Shown here one piece after another: positions 35,761 to 46,343 of a stretch of 60,429 bases of DNA. The stretch covers positions 1 to 60,429 of the forward strand of contig NZ_MUYV01000003.1 of assembly GCF_002014855.1 (NCBI RefSeq), written 5' to 3'. Both the position numbers and the translations under genes were made by a program. The first letter of the stretch is position 1, and the number at the start of each line of letters is the position of its first letter. The stretch is from Moraxella porci DSM 25326 (GTDB taxonomy: Bacteria; Pseudomonadota; Gammaproteobacteria; Pseudomonadales; Moraxellaceae). The notes under the pieces are model-generated. The model was not told where the DNA came from and ran no database searches. It was given only the letters and a program-made list of their open reading frames with translations.

Positions 35761-36323
35761 AATTCCTCCCAATACAATCTATAAGCAGTCATAAGACCGC
35801 CTGATGACTGAAAAGATTTTTAATAACATTACCATCAAGATCGCTAAGTTGCTTAAGATCACTTCACACTACAGACGCTGCGTAATGCCGAGCAGTATCA
35901 GCAAATGAGTGTTATGAACGACCATAAATCCTTGTCATCGCCAAGTCCTTGGGCAATACCATTAAAAATCCATCCTTGGCATAAGCCTAGCAAGAATTAT
36001 TGGATTTTGCAAATAATCTGATATATATGACACAAATTACCTGCAAAACTTAGCAAAACTGCTTATAATTGTGACAAATTATCGATAGTTTGAGTAATTT
36101 TTGGTCAAATTATCCAGATATTCGCGTCATATTTATCATATAAATTGATGAATATGCCACGCTAAATCGGCACATTATTAACCAAAATTTATCTTCATGC
36201 CAAAAAATCAAACACCTTTTTATCATCAAATAGTGCTAAAATAGCCAAAGAGACGACATTGATGCCAGGCAATATTCGCCAAGCAAAATTCATTTTATTT
36301 TTGTGATGTTATAAGGAAACACA
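35761..36323. other. 563-base intergenic region between BCCT gene and ilvD
   Basis: No gene is supported. The stretch is AT-rich toward ilvD and should hold both divergent promoters. I see no riboswitch, T-box or leader peptide rich in branched-chain amino acid codons. The AAGGAA ribosome binding site of ilvD is at about 36313. Confidence 0.5.
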
Positions 36324-38222
36324 ATGCCAATTTATCGCTCCAAGACTTCTACTGCTGGTCGCAACATGGCAGGTGCTCGCGCCCTATGGCGTGCCACCGG
36401 TATGACGGATGAGGATTTTAATAAGCCAATCATCGCCATCGCCAACTCATTCACTCAGTTCGTGCCAGGTCATGTGCATCTTAAGGACTTAGGTCAGCTG
36501 GTCGCTCGTGAGATCGAAGCTGCCGGCGGTGTCGCCAAAGAGTTCAACACCATCGCTGTCGATGATGGCATCGCGATGGGTCATGGCGGTATGCTGTATA
36601 GCTTGCCTAGCCGTGATTTGATCGCTGATAGTGTCGAATATATGGTCAATGCTCACTGTGCCGATGCACTGGTCTGTATCTCAAACTGCGACAAAATCAC
36701 CCCGGGTATGCTAATGGCAGCAATGCGTCTGAATATCCCAACCATCTTTGTCTCTGGTGGTCCGATGGAAGCAGGTAAGGTGCTAGCGAGCACGCTAGGC
36801 GATGGTCATACCGTACATGAGACTGTGACGGATGAAAATGGTCAAAAGGTGCGTAAGCTTGATCTAGTCGATGCAATGATCGATGCTGCCGATGATTTGA
36901 TCAGTGATAGCGATGTCGCCACCACCGAACGCTCAGCCTGCCCAACTTGTGGATCATGCTCAGGTATGTTCACCGCGAACTCGATGAACTGCTTGACCGA
37001 AGCACTTGGTCTATCACTACCAGGCAATGGGTCACTACTTGCGACGCACGCCAAGCGAAAAGATTTGTTCCTAGAAGCGGGTCGCCGTATCGTCGAGCTT
37101 GCCAAACGCTACTATGAACAAGATGATGCATCAGTGCTACCACGCTCGATCGCCACCAAAGCTGCTTATGAAAATGCCATGAGCCTAGATATCGCCATGG
37201 GTGGCTCAACCAATACCATCTTGCACCTATTGGCTGCTGCCAATGAAGCAGGCGTGGACTTTAAGATGGCGGACATTGATCGCCTATCTCGCCAAGTACC
37301 TTGCCTATCAAAAGTCGCTCCTGCTACCCAAAAATATCACATGGAAGATGTGCACCGTGCCGGTGGCGTGATGGGTATCTTAGCCGAGCTTGACCGTGCA
37401 GGGCTACTACAGACTGATGTACCGACTGTACACAGTGCGACGATGGCTGATGCACTTGCCAAGTGGGATATCATGAATCCTGACAATACCCAAGCGCGTG
37501 ACCTATATATCGCGGCCCCAGGCGGCGTACGCACCACCCAAGCCTTTAGCCAAAATAAAGTCTGGTCAAATCTCGATGTCAATCGTGAATCAGGCTGTAT
37601 CCGTAGCCGCGAACACGCCTATTCTCAAGATGGCGGACTTGCGGTACTATTTGGTAATATCGCTGAGCGTGGCTGTGTGGTCAAGACCGCAGGTGTGGAC
37701 GAAAGCATCCTAACATTCACTGGCCGCGCTCGTGTGTTTGAGAGTCAAGACTCCGCTGTTGCTGCCATCTTGGATGATCAAATCGTCGCAGGTGACATCG
37801 TCATCATCCGCTACGAAGGCCCAAAAGGCGGCCCTGGTATGCAAGAGATGCTCTACCCGACATCTTATCTGAAGTCAAAAGGTCTAGGCAAAGCCTGTGC
37901 CCTGCTCACTGATGGTCGCTTCAGCGGTGGTACATCAGGTCTGTCTATCGGTCATGCCAGCCCTGAAGCTGCCGAAGGCGGTGCTATTGGCTTGGTCGAA
38001 GAGTTTGACACGATTGAGATTGATATCCCAAATCGTCGCATTCATCTGGCAGTATCGGACGAAGTGCTGGCCACTCGTCGTGAAGCGATGCTGGCTCGTG
38101 GCAAACAAGCTTTTAAGCCTGTCAATCGCACTCGCCAAGTCTCAGCTGCCCTGCGTGCCTATGCGGCGATGACCACCAGTGCTGATACTGGTGCTGTGCG
38201 TGATGTTAGTCAGGTTGAATAA
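36324..38222 (+). CDS. ilvD: dihydroxy-acid dehydratase
   Basis: A 632-residue Fe-S dehydratase that makes the 2-oxo acid precursors of valine, leucine and isoleucine. Cluster cysteines lie in [12 protein letters not shown] and [34 protein letters not shown] marks the C-terminal domain. The tail after the usual end ([15 protein letters not shown]) is slightly extended. It stands alone without ilvC, ilvBH or leu genes nearby. Confidence 0.96.
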   Translation: MPIYRSKTSTAGRNMAGARALWRATGMTDEDFNKPIIAIANSFTQFVPGHVHLKDLGQLVAREIEAAGGVAKEFNTIAVDDGIAMGHGGMLYSLPSRDLIADSVEYMVNAHCADALVCISNCDKITPGMLMAAMRLNIPTIFVSGGPMEAGKVLASTLGDGHTVHETVTDENGQKVRKLDLVDAMIDAADDLISDSDVATTERSACPTCGSCSGMFTANSMNCLTEALGLSLPGNGSLLATHAKRKDLFLEAGRRIVELAKRYYEQDDASVLPRSIATKAAYENAMSLDIAMGGSTNTILHLLAAANEAGVDFKMADIDRLSRQVPCLSKVAPATQKYHMEDVHRAGGVMGILAELDRAGLLQTDVPTVHSATMADALAKWDIMNPDNTQARDLYIAAPGGVRTTQAFSQNKVWSNLDVNRESGCIRSREHAYSQDGGLAVLFGNIAERGCVVKTAGVDESILTFTGRARVFESQDSAVAAILDDQIVAGDIVIIRYEGPKGGPGMQEMLYPTSYLKSKGLGKACALLTDGRFSGGTSGLSIGHASPEAAEGGAIGLVEEFDTIEIDIPNRRIHLAVSDEVLATRREAMLARGKQAFKPVNRTRQVSAALRAYAAMTTSADTGAVRDVSQVE

Positions 38223-38286
38223 TCCAAGCAGTGCCATAGTCAGCCAAGTACTGCTTGGCTGACTCACCAAAACCAAAGGAAAATTT

Positions 38287-38688
38287 ATGAAATCACTAAA
38301 AATCTTTAGCGCACTCATCGCCGCTGCCACACTGGCCAGCTGTGCTGCCACTGATGGCAGCCAAAGCACAGATGCTGCCACAAGTATCGGTATGAATATC
38401 CTAAAAACCAGCATCAAGCAAACCTGCCAAACACAGCTAACCAATCATCAATATTGGAAGCTGGCAACGGTGGCGATGTCTGAGCAATCCAAAGCCAACA
38501 TCTCAAATACCGCCTGTGGCTGTGTGGCGGATAAAGCGCCAGAATCTGTCAGTATGACAGAGCTTGCCACTGCTGCCATCGATCCAAGCGCACGCACGCA
38601 AATCGCCCAAAAAATCGTCGTCAACTCACTTCAGACTTGTGTCGCCGAGACGCTCAATTCATTGGCGATCCCTGCCCAAAATTCTTAA
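38287..38688 (+). CDS. small lipoprotein of unknown function
   Basis: A 133-residue protein with a lipoprotein signal (MKSLKIFSALIAAATLASC, lipobox TLASC). The mature part is Ala/Thr/Ser-rich with four further cysteines (TCQTQL, ACGCV, TCVAE) that could form disulfides. AAAGGAAAA precedes ATG 38287. It is 64 bases after ilvD and may be co-transcribed with it. I do not recognise the family. Confidence 0.75.
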   Translation: MKSLKIFSALIAAATLASCAATDGSQSTDAATSIGMNILKTSIKQTCQTQLTNHQYWKLATVAMSEQSKANISNTACGCVADKAPESVSMTELATAAIDPSARTQIAQKIVVNSLQTCVAETLNSLAIPAQNS

Positions 38689-38699
38689 TATCACCAATC

Positions 38700-38736
38700 A
38701 AAAAAAGCCCATCTAACTGCAGATGGGCTTTTTTTG
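38700..38736. terminator. bidirectional terminator
   Basis: AAAAAAGCCCATCT (38701-38714) pairs with AGATGGGCTTTTTT (38721-38734). It serves the lipoprotein gene and the converging hpt. Confidence 0.9.
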
Positions 38737-38737
38737 A

Positions 38738-39274
38738 TCACAAACCGATCTCACCGATGAACGGCAGATGGCGATATTTTTGGTCATAATCCAGACCATA
38801 GCCAACGATAAAGCGATCCTCAACCTCAAAGCCACAAAAGCTCACCGCCATCGGAATCTCGCGACGCGACGGCTTGCTCACCAAGGTGCAGATCTCGATG
38901 GAATTGGGTTCGCGCGTTTGCAAAATCTCCACGACCTTTGATAAAGTGCGGCCAGAATCGATGATGTCCTCGACGATCAGCACATCTTTGTCTTTAATTT
39001 CGCTATCAAGATCTTTGATGATTTTGACATCGCCACTTGAGACGGTGGTTTTGTTGATATAGCTTGAGACGGTCATAAAATCAATTTCATGCGGCTTATC
39101 GATGACACGGCACAGATCCGCCATAAAAATCACCGATCCACGCAGCAGCCCGACCAGCACCAGTTCTTTATCGCTGTTTTGATAATGTGCATTGATGGCA
39201 ACACCCAACTCTTTAACTCTGGCAGCGATCTGTTCACTGCTGATCATGACATTCAATTCACGCGGTTCGCTCAT
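38738..39274 (-). CDS. hpt: hypoxanthine phosphoribosyltransferase
   Basis: A 178-residue type I phosphoribosyltransferase. The PRPP loop is [17 protein letters not shown] and [16 protein letters not shown] is the pyrophosphate loop. [21 protein letters not shown] ends the family. It salvages hypoxanthine (and some guanine) to nucleotides. GGGAGTC lies upstream of ATG 39274. Confidence 0.95.
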   Translation of the reverse strand: MSEPRELNVMISSEQIAARVKELGVAINAHYQNSDKELVLVGLLRGSVIFMADLCRVIDKPHEIDFMTVSSYINKTTVSSGDVKIIKDLDSEIKDKDVLIVEDIIDSGRTLSKVVEILQTREPNSIEICTLVSKPSRREIPMAVSFCGFEVEDRFIVGYGLDYDQKYRHLPFIGEIGL

Positions 39275-39307
39275 GAAAGACTCCCGATTTTGATTAATAA
39301 ATAAAAT

Positions 39308-40567
39308 TTAAGAAAAAATATCCAATGCCATCTCAGACAAAGCAAATTGTCTGACATCATTTAGCATGGTGGTATCAAAATTATGAATAAAAACAAAAGC
39401 TAGTTGACGCTTGGGATCACAAAACGCCACCGAGCCATTATAACCCATGTGTCCATAAGCTATCTGTGTATCTTGTAGGCTAAATACACGATGAAAGCCC
39501 ATACGCCAGCGCATATCAGCAGGCATCACCGCATCATAGCCCTCGGTCTGGATTTGGCGCATCTGCGCGATGACCTCTGGCACGATCAATACTTGGCCAT
39601 CATGGATGCCGTCAGCGGCATGCATGGCATAAATGCGCGCCAGTGCATTGGCCGTTGAGACGCCGTTAGCAGCAGGGATTTTTGCCATCAGCACATCATC
39701 CCGATGATATTCCAAGCCATCTTTGGCATTGGGCATCAAGGCGTTTTTGTAGTTGGCCAAATTCATCCGCGAGGTGTCAAAATACAGGCGATTAATGGCA
39801 GAGGTACTGATGGCTTGTTCACCCAAAGCGCGCTGCCACATACCACTGACTGGCAGATGACCCAAAGTGTGTAGCGTTTTTTCACTGTCTGGCTTTAATA
39901 CAGGTTTTCGTCGTGGCGTGGACTTATCAGGTGATTGATAAAAATAGCGTTCAGGCTTAGCGATCATCGGCAGCAGCGCCTCATCGACGCCATAATACAG
40001 TTCACCTGCCACATCCAGCGGCTCAGCCAAATAACGATTGAGCGCATCATTTAGTCCAAGCCCTGTCACACGCTCCACCAAAGCACCTAGCACCCAGCCC
40101 GACACCAAAGCACTGTACGCACTGGCATAGTGCTGCTCATCTTGGCCTTTGGGGATGCTCACTGGCATCGCTGCGACACGCTGTATCATCTGTTCCCAGT
40201 CCAGTAGCAGATTTGCATCTGTGGTGATGGAGGTGATGTCAAACAATCCTGCACTGTGTGACAATACTTGCTTTAATCGGATATTCGCTTTGCCATTATC
40301 AGCAAATTCTGGCCAATAGCGACTGATCGGCGCCTCATAATCGAGCATCCCTTGGCTTACTAAGATCGCGATCAAAGTTGCCATCACACCCTTGCCGATG
40401 GAGAAATTCACCGATAAAGTTTTGGCAGACCAAGCCAAATCAGGCAGCGCGTTGCCTGTGGCGACATTCACGACCTCTTTGCCTTGATGATAAATCACCA
40501 AAGCCCCACCTGCAGGTGCGTCATCGAGCTTGAGCTCATCAAGTACGCGTTGAAATTGTTGTTGCAT
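39308..40567 (-). CDS. serine hydrolase, class C beta-lactamase-like (EstB type)
   Basis: A 419-residue beta-lactamase-fold hydrolase. The SxxK motif is in VNFSIGKGVMATL, the YxS/N-like site in ASAYSALVSGWVLG, and the HMGYNGS segment late in the protein stands in for the KTG/HTG box. No signal peptide is seen, so it is probably a cytoplasmic esterase or peptidase rather than an antibiotic-degrading beta-lactamase. It lies 33 bases downstream of hpt's start side on the same strand, possibly co-transcribed with it. Confidence 0.87.
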   Translation of the reverse strand: MQQQFQRVLDELKLDDAPAGGALVIYHQGKEVVNVATGNALPDLAWSAKTLSVNFSIGKGVMATLIAILVSQGMLDYEAPISRYWPEFADNGKANIRLKQVLSHSAGLFDITSITTDANLLLDWEQMIQRVAAMPVSIPKGQDEQHYASAYSALVSGWVLGALVERVTGLGLNDALNRYLAEPLDVAGELYYGVDEALLPMIAKPERYFYQSPDKSTPRRKPVLKPDSEKTLHTLGHLPVSGMWQRALGEQAISTSAINRLYFDTSRMNLANYKNALMPNAKDGLEYHRDDVLMAKIPAANGVSTANALARIYAMHAADGIHDGQVLIVPEVIAQMRQIQTEGYDAVMPADMRWRMGFHRVFSLQDTQIAYGHMGYNGSVAFCDPKRQLAFVFIHNFDTTMLNDVRQFALSEMALDIFS

Positions 40568-40846
40568 CTATTATCTCTGTTAGGCCATGAAATCTGTTAT
40601 ACATTAATATGGATCATTCGCTTAATTCAGCTATCAAAATTCAGCCATCAATTTTGACATCCATTTGGCTTGTTTGGCAATGGTTGGTCATTGAAATGCT
40701 CAAGCTCAACTTACATCACCAAAAACCACAAAGCATCGCCGATTCATGGTAAGTTAACAATCCTTGCATCACCAAAAATAACACCGCAAGCCTGATAATT
40801 ACCAAGCCTGCGGAGGTGGGATACTTGAGTTATTATAAATAAGCCA

Positions 40847-41740
40847 TCATAAATAAGCAATTGTCCCCAGCGCATGAGTTTTTTTGCCGTCTTTAGAATA
40901 CAGCCCAAATTCAATCCCCAAAGCATCTGGCGCATCGGTCACAAGTTCAATGGCAGATGGCAAAAAAACGGGCTGACGAAATGACACCTGCACCTGATAT
41001 GCCGCTGGCAACTCAAAATTGCGCGCGATGGCAGCAAGCGCACGCGCCTTGGTCCACATCCCGTGTGCGATCGCCTTAGGAAAGCCGAAAGCGCGCGCTG
41101 ATAATGGATGTAGATGAATTAGGTTAAAATCCCCCGACACAAAGGCATATCGACGACCAATGTCCTCTTGTACTTCGATCGACAATGACAATCCGCCCTC
41201 GCTGGCATCAAGCTTGGCGGGCGTGATGGTCTCTTTGGGCTTGGTAGCTTGTGGGGATTGTTTGGATTTTTTTTGGCGCGACAGATAGGTTGAGACACCC
41301 TGCCAAACCAGCTCTTCACCCACAAATACTGTGGTCACAAAATCAAACTGCTGACCTTTGTCATGCGCACGCAAATTATCCAACTGCACCGACATGCGCA
41401 CCGTCTCAGTATCGAAAATCACCCGATGCTGAGTGACGCTGTTCTCCAGATGCACCAGACCCAGCATCGCAAACGGAAAATCAGGCTTTGCCATCATATT
41501 CATTTGCAGCGTCTGTGACAACACCGCAAAATAAGTCGCAGGCACACGGCCATCATTCATAAATCCACAAATTTTGCGATAATCGCTCAGATTGGCCTGA
41601 TCAATGACCAATTGATCAACGGTATATACCGAGCTGGGTAATTGCTTCGCTTTGGCATCGCCTGAGGGCAGCAGACTTTTGATGACATTGGCATAAGTCG
41701 TGTGCATTTTTGGCAATTCGCGAAAATGTTGATCCGACAT
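40847..41740 (-). CDS. MaoC-type 3-hydroxyacyl thioester dehydratase (HtdX-like)
   Basis: A 297-residue double hot-dog protein. The hydratase-2 motif is FNLIHLHPLSARAFGFP followed by AIAHGMWTKAR, with the catalytic Asp/His of MaoC enzymes. The N-terminal half has a degenerate hot-dog domain. It should hydrate enoyl thioesters or dehydrate 3-hydroxyacyl thioesters. Together with the two-domain FabG next to it (39-base gap, same strand) and the divergent thiolase it forms a full set for fatty acyl chain extension or degradation. Confidence 0.88.
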   Translation of the reverse strand: MSDQHFRELPKMHTTYANVIKSLLPSGDAKAKQLPSSVYTVDQLVIDQANLSDYRKICGFMNDGRVPATYFAVLSQTLQMNMMAKPDFPFAMLGLVHLENSVTQHRVIFDTETVRMSVQLDNLRAHDKGQQFDFVTTVFVGEELVWQGVSTYLSRQKKSKQSPQATKPKETITPAKLDASEGGLSLSIEVQEDIGRRYAFVSGDFNLIHLHPLSARAFGFPKAIAHGMWTKARALAAIARNFELPAAYQVQVSFRQPVFLPSAIELVTDAPDALGIEFGLYSKDGKKTHALGTIAYL

Positions 41741-41779
41741 AAGTTTTCCTTACTTATTAATACTAAAAATACAGCAAGA

Positions 41780-43147
41780 TCACGCGCCAAGCACACTTTG
41801 GCCACAGACGCGGACGACATTGCCATTGATGCCACCTGCTTTAGGTGACAGCATCCATGCGATGGTTTCGGCGACATCGATCGGATCACCGCCTTGACTC
41901 ATTGAGTTCATGCGGCGGCCAGCTTCACGGATGGCGAATGGGATTTGGCCTGTCATTTTAGTTTCGATAAATCCAGGTGCGACGGCATTGATGGTACGCG
42001 CTGAGCCTTCAAATACCTTGGCTGTGGCTTGCACCAAGCCGATCACGCCAGCCTTACTCATGGCATAGTTTGACTGCCCGACATTGCCGGCGATGCCTGA
42101 GATCGATGACACACAGACGATGCGTGCCGCTTCAGACAGACCTTGATGGCCGATCAGATAATCATTGACGCGATGGATGGCGGCTAAATTAATGTTCATC
42201 ACCAGATCCCATTTATCCTCGCTCATGTTCGCCAAGGTCTTATCTCGGGTGACGCCAGCGTTATGCACGACGCCATCAAGCTGACCGCACGCGCGCACGA
42301 TCTGCTCACCTGCATCGTTGGCGGTAATGTCTAAAGGCAGGGCATGGCCACCGATTTGACCCGCGACTTTTTGTAGATCAGCAAGGCTTGCTGGCACATC
42401 TAGGCAATAGACTTTGGCGCCATCGCGTGCCAATACCTGTGCGATGGCCTGACCGATGCCGCGGCTTGCGCCAGTGACGAGGATTTTTTTCCCTTTTAGG
42501 TCATCACTACTGCTCGATTGGGCTTTGGTGATATAAATAGGCTGACCTGAGACATAGGCCGACTTGGCAGACATGAAGAAGTTTAGGGTATGCTCAAGCT
42601 GATCTTCAGCGCCTTTTTGGACATACAGCACTTGCGCGGTGATGCCTTTTTTAAATTCTTTGGCAATCGACTTGGCAAAGCCCAACACCGCACGCTGCGC
42701 CAATGCAAAACCAACATCATCCGCAGTGCAGCACTCTGGACGAGCGATGATGATCACACGACCTGAGGTCTTGATACGGCGTGCGATCGGATGAAAAAAG
42801 TCGTACACTTGCTTGAGCTCATCGGCTTTTTTGATGTTCGTGGCATCAAAAATCACCACCTTAAATCGCGCATTATCATCTGCCAAGCGCTCATCGATCG
42901 CCGTGGTGGCTAGCGCTGACAGCGGTGTATTTGAGCTCACCTTGGCATGTTGATCGCCTAAGGTCTGCACCAGTGCATCACGCACCGAATGATCATCGCC
43001 CGCTGAGATGCCAAGCGCCACCTCGCCAAGAATCACAGGCTGTCCAGCCTCATAACGATCCAGCTTAATCGGTGTCGGCAAGCCTAAATTTTTGGCGACT
43101 TTTCTGCCTAACGATGACTGCACCAATTCACCATAACGATCACTCAT
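41780..43147 (-). CDS. two-domain 3-oxoacyl-ACP/CoA reductase (FabG4-like SDR)
   Basis: A 455-residue high-molecular-weight FabG. The N-terminal about 200 residues are a flavodoxin-like degenerate domain. The C-terminal SDR has ILVTGASRGIGQAIA (cofactor loop), HNAGVT, and SNYAMSKAG (catalytic Tyr and Lys). The size and layout match mycobacterial FabG4, which uses NADH. AACAGGAG precedes ATG 43147; a longer frame to 43198 is rejected on that basis. Confidence 0.92.
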   Translation of the reverse strand: MSDRYGELVQSSLGRKVAKNLGLPTPIKLDRYEAGQPVILGEVALGISAGDDHSVRDALVQTLGDQHAKVSSNTPLSALATTAIDERLADDNARFKVVIFDATNIKKADELKQVYDFFHPIARRIKTSGRVIIIARPECCTADDVGFALAQRAVLGFAKSIAKEFKKGITAQVLYVQKGAEDQLEHTLNFFMSAKSAYVSGQPIYITKAQSSSSDDLKGKKILVTGASRGIGQAIAQVLARDGAKVYCLDVPASLADLQKVAGQIGGHALPLDITANDAGEQIVRACGQLDGVVHNAGVTRDKTLANMSEDKWDLVMNINLAAIHRVNDYLIGHQGLSEAARIVCVSSISGIAGNVGQSNYAMSKAGVIGLVQATAKVFEGSARTINAVAPGFIETKMTGQIPFAIREAGRRMNSMSQGGDPIDVAETIAWMLSPKAGGINGNVVRVCGQSVLGA

Positions 43148-43508
43148 CACGCACTCCTGTTGTATTATTAACCTATTTATCAGTTTTCCACTTTTCAATG
43201 CTTATAAATATTTATTAATATAAAATTAATATCTATCCAAAAGCGGCAGTTTATTGTAGCATAAAATCGCAGCATTCCGCGATTTCGCGATGCTTGGTCG
43301 AATAATTTTGCTGTTATATAAATTATTATTATACTATACAAAATTAGTATAATATTTTGTTATTAATTGGGAAATTTCCGCCACATTTATCCTTATTAAT
43401 GCTAAGCTAACCATCAAGCGCCGATTTGGGTACATCGTTGGGCGTTGGTCGATGGCCTCACAAAACTCACCCAATCAGCAAAATAAACGATCATTTTAAG
43501 GACAGATT
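43148..43508. promoter_or_regulatory. divergent promoter region between fabG-like and thiolase genes
   Basis: No gene in this 361-base region. Two inverted repeats stand out: ATTATACTA (43328-43336) with TAGTATAAT (43345-43353), 8 bases apart, and AGCATTCCGCGA with TCGCGATGCT at about 43271-43292. Either could be an operator; the first overlaps sequences resembling -10 elements in both directions. Confidence 0.5.
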
Positions 43509-44792
43509 ATGAGTATTCAAAAAGTCGCCATCCTAGGTGGCAACCGCATTCCATTTGCACGGAGCAATGGCACTTATGCCGACGCCAGTAATATCGACAT
43601 GCTGACCGCAGCCTTGGATGGCTTGGTCGCGCGATTTGACTTGGCAGATAAAGACATTGGCGAGGTAGTGGCAGGCACTGTACTTAAGCATAGCCGTGAT
43701 TTAAACCTCACCCGAGAGGCGGTGCTTAACACCCCACTGGCAGCCACCACGCCTGCTTATGATGTCTCTCAAGCGTGTGGTACTGGCCTACAAGCCGCCT
43801 TTGCGGTGGCTAATAAGATCGCACTTGGCATCATCGACAGCGGCATCGCAGGCGGTACAGACACCACCTCGGATGCACCGATCGCACTGGGCGATGGTCT
43901 TCGTAAGCCACTGCTGCGCTTAGGCAGTGCCAAAACCGCCAAGCAGCGTCTGGGCGCGATCAGCAGCATCAACCCAAAAGATCTGCTGGCATTTCCTGAA
44001 AATGGTGAGCCACGCACCCGTCTATCGATGGGCGAACATCAGGCCATCACCGCGCTTGAGTGGAACATCAGCCGTGCCGATCAAGATCAGCTGGCCTATC
44101 AAAGCCATCAGAATCTAGCGCGCGCTTATGAAGAGGGATTTTTTGAGGATTTGATCACGCCATATAAAGGACTGACCCAAGACAATAACCTACGCGCTGA
44201 TACCACACTAGAAAAGCTAAGCACATTAAAGCCTGCTTTTGGCAAAAAGAACGCCAATCCGACGATGACCGCGGGCAACTCTACCCCGCTCACCGATGGT
44301 GCATCATGTGTCCTGCTATCTAGCGAAGCATGGGCGGCGGAGCATGGCTATGAACCACTGGCGTATATCACCCATCAGCAAACAGCGGCGGTAGATTTTA
44401 TTGGTAAAAATGGTCTTACCGAAGGTCTATTAATGGCGCCTGCCTATGCAGTTCCCAAGATGCTGGCACGTGCAGGCCTTACGCTGCAAGACTTTGATTT
44501 TTATGAAATTCATGAAGCTTTTGCATCGCAAGTACTATCGACACTGGCAGCTTGGGAAGATGAGACTTTCTGCAAGACGCGTCTGGGACTGGATGCGCCA
44601 CTAGGGGCGATTGACCGCAGTAAGCTCAATGTCAATGGCTCAAGCCTAGCTGCAGGGCATCCATTTGCAGCGACTGGCGGCCGCATCCTAGCCACTGCTG
44701 CCAAGCTGCTTGCCCAAAAAGGCTCGGGCCGTGCATTGATTTCTATCTGTGCAGCTGGCGGTCAAGGCGTGACTTGTATTTTGGAGCGTTAA
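43509..44792 (+). CDS. acetyl-CoA C-acyltransferase (FadI/FadA2-like thiolase)
   Basis: A 427-residue thiolase. The nucleophile Cys is in DVSQACGTGLQAA, the His in YEIHEAFASQV, and the second Cys in ICAAGGQGV; GGSSLAAGHP-like NVNGSSLAAGHPFAATGGR is present. It condenses or cleaves acyl-CoA. It is divergent from fabG/maoC and is followed by a terminator. Confidence 0.92.
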   Translation: MSIQKVAILGGNRIPFARSNGTYADASNIDMLTAALDGLVARFDLADKDIGEVVAGTVLKHSRDLNLTREAVLNTPLAATTPAYDVSQACGTGLQAAFAVANKIALGIIDSGIAGGTDTTSDAPIALGDGLRKPLLRLGSAKTAKQRLGAISSINPKDLLAFPENGEPRTRLSMGEHQAITALEWNISRADQDQLAYQSHQNLARAYEEGFFEDLITPYKGLTQDNNLRADTTLEKLSTLKPAFGKKNANPTMTAGNSTPLTDGASCVLLSSEAWAAEHGYEPLAYITHQQTAAVDFIGKNGLTEGLLMAPAYAVPKMLARAGLTLQDFDFYEIHEAFASQVLSTLAAWEDETFCKTRLGLDAPLGAIDRSKLNVNGSSLAAGHPFAATGGRILATAAKLLAQKGSGRALISICAAGGQGVTCILER

Positions 44793-44804
44793 GATAGCTT
44801 GATA

Positions 44805-44838
44805 GCTTGCCTGCCATGACCGATCGTGGCAGGCTTTT
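44805..44838 (+). terminator. terminator after the thiolase gene
   Basis: GCCTGCCA (44809-44816) pairs with TGGCAGGC (44827-44834), then TTTT. Confidence 0.75.
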
Positions 44839-45004
44839 AAATTTTATGGATAATAATTCGCCCAAAAAATGATTTATTTAAATTTTCATGAACCCATCTT
44901 AGATAGCACAAGTCAAACCGAAACAATAATCCACAGAAAAGGATTTATGATAAATCCACCGCGTACACAGCAGCCTTGCAACCATCACCTGCTCAAAACC
45001 CAGC

Positions 45005-46006
45005 CTAATCCAAGATCTGATCTTGGATGACCTTATCGGAGATGATTCGCCCTTTACTGGTGCGCTGGATATAGCCTTGCTGTAGTAGATATGGTTCGAT
45101 GACATCCTCGAGCGTGCCACGGTCTTCAGCCATAGCTGCAGCCAACGCCTCCACGCCAGCAGGCCCGCCATGAAAGCGATCGGATAATACTGACAGATAA
45201 CGGCGATCAAGCTGATCCAAGCCCTGCTTATCCACTGCCAACATATCCAGCGCTGCCGATGCGATTTCGGCTGTCGCCACGCCATCGCCTTTGATCTCAG
45301 CATAGTCACGCACACGACGCAAAAGGCGGTTGGCAATACGCGGCGTGCCACGGCTACGATGCGCCACTTCTTGAGCGCCGCCATCATCCATGCGCACACC
45401 CAAAAGCCGAGCTGACCGCTTAACAATCGTCGTCAAATCAGCCACATTATAAAACTCAAGTCGCTGCACGATCCCAAAACGATCAAACAAAGGCGCGGAC
45501 AACAAGCCTGCGCGTGTGGTTGCCGCCACCAAGGTAAATGGCGGCAAATCCAGCTTGATCGAGCGAGCCGCCGGCCCTTCACCGATCATAATATCCAGCT
45601 GATAATCTTCCATCGCAGGATATAAAATCTCTTCAATCACTGGGCTTAGGCGGTGGATTTCATCAATAAACAGCACATCGCCTGCTTCCAAATTGGTCAA
45701 AATCGCCGCCAGATCACCAGCGCGCTCCAGCACAGGGCCTGAGGTCGAGCGCAGATTACCACCCATTTCACGCGCGATGATATTGGCTAGTGTCGTCTTA
45801 CCCAGCCCTGGCGGCCCAAAAATCAGCGTATGATCGAGCGCCTCTCCACGCGCTTTGGCAGCTGGAATAAAAACCTTCATCTGCTCACGCACTTTGGGTT
45901 GGCCTATGTATTCATCTAAGCTGACAGGACGGATGGCGCGATCGGCGGCATCATCTTTTTTGGCAATAGGGTCGATAAGACGGGTTTGTGACATGATGAT
46001 TTGCAT
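45005..46006 (-). CDS. ruvB: Holliday junction branch migration DNA helicase RuvB
   Basis: A 333-residue AAA+ motor. Walker A is [11 protein letters not shown], Walker [11 protein letters not shown], and [18 protein letters not shown] is in the winged-helix region. It drives branch migration with RuvA and RuvC, neither of which is in this window. ATG 46006 opens the frame but ATG 45994 (MSQTRLIDP) is the more usual start; neither has a good ribosome binding site. Confidence 0.95.
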   Translation of the reverse strand: MQIIMSQTRLIDPIAKKDDAADRAIRPVSLDEYIGQPKVREQMKVFIPAAKARGEALDHTLIFGPPGLGKTTLANIIAREMGGNLRSTSGPVLERAGDLAAILTNLEAGDVLFIDEIHRLSPVIEEILYPAMEDYQLDIMIGEGPAARSIKLDLPPFTLVAATTRAGLLSAPLFDRFGIVQRLEFYNVADLTTIVKRSARLLGVRMDDGGAQEVAHRSRGTPRIANRLLRRVRDYAEIKGDGVATAEIASAALDMLAVDKQGLDQLDRRYLSVLSDRFHGGPAGVEALAAAMAEDRGTLEDVIEPYLLQQGYIQRTSKGRIISDKVIQDQILD

Positions 46007-46337
46007 ACAATGATAATGAATGGGTATTTTAACACAAATTAATCAAAGAAACTTCATTGATGCAGTTGTTGGTGATGGCGGCAGATCTTGAGAGTCGTTG
46101 ATGGCTGATTACGAATAGCTGATTAATTAAAAGTATCTTGGCTATGAATCACTTTGCGTAATGCATCATCACTGAGTGATGCATCATACACCCAACAAAT
46201 TGGCACAAAGTGAGCAAATTTTTCACCTGTGTAACTAAAGTAAACTTTGCACTACAATATACATACACAGATTAGGGGATTTTTTGAGGTAAACGCTTTA
46301 TTATATTCCATTAATATTATCACTGACGATTTATTTA
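46007..46337. other. 331-base intergenic region
   Basis: No gene is seen. A short inverted repeat ATGCATCATCACTGAGTGATGCAT lies at about 46160-46183 (arms ATGCATCA and TGATGCAT, 8 of 8 complementary). The part next to the plus-strand gene is AT-rich and promoter-like. Confidence 0.45.
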
Positions 46338-46343
46338 GTGCCA

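Noticed and set aside
35761..36323. Branched-chain amino acid attenuator or riboswitch before ilvD
   Set aside because: No leader peptide with Ile/Leu/Val runs and no terminator hairpin could be found in the 563-base region.
39308..40567. Antibiotic-resistance beta-lactamase
   Set aside because: The fold is class C-like but there is no signal peptide and the third motif is atypical, so an esterase-type serine hydrolase is more likely.
44899..45426. Minus-strand frame overlapping ruvB
   Set aside because: It is a shadow of ruvB in another frame and its protein has no recognisable features.
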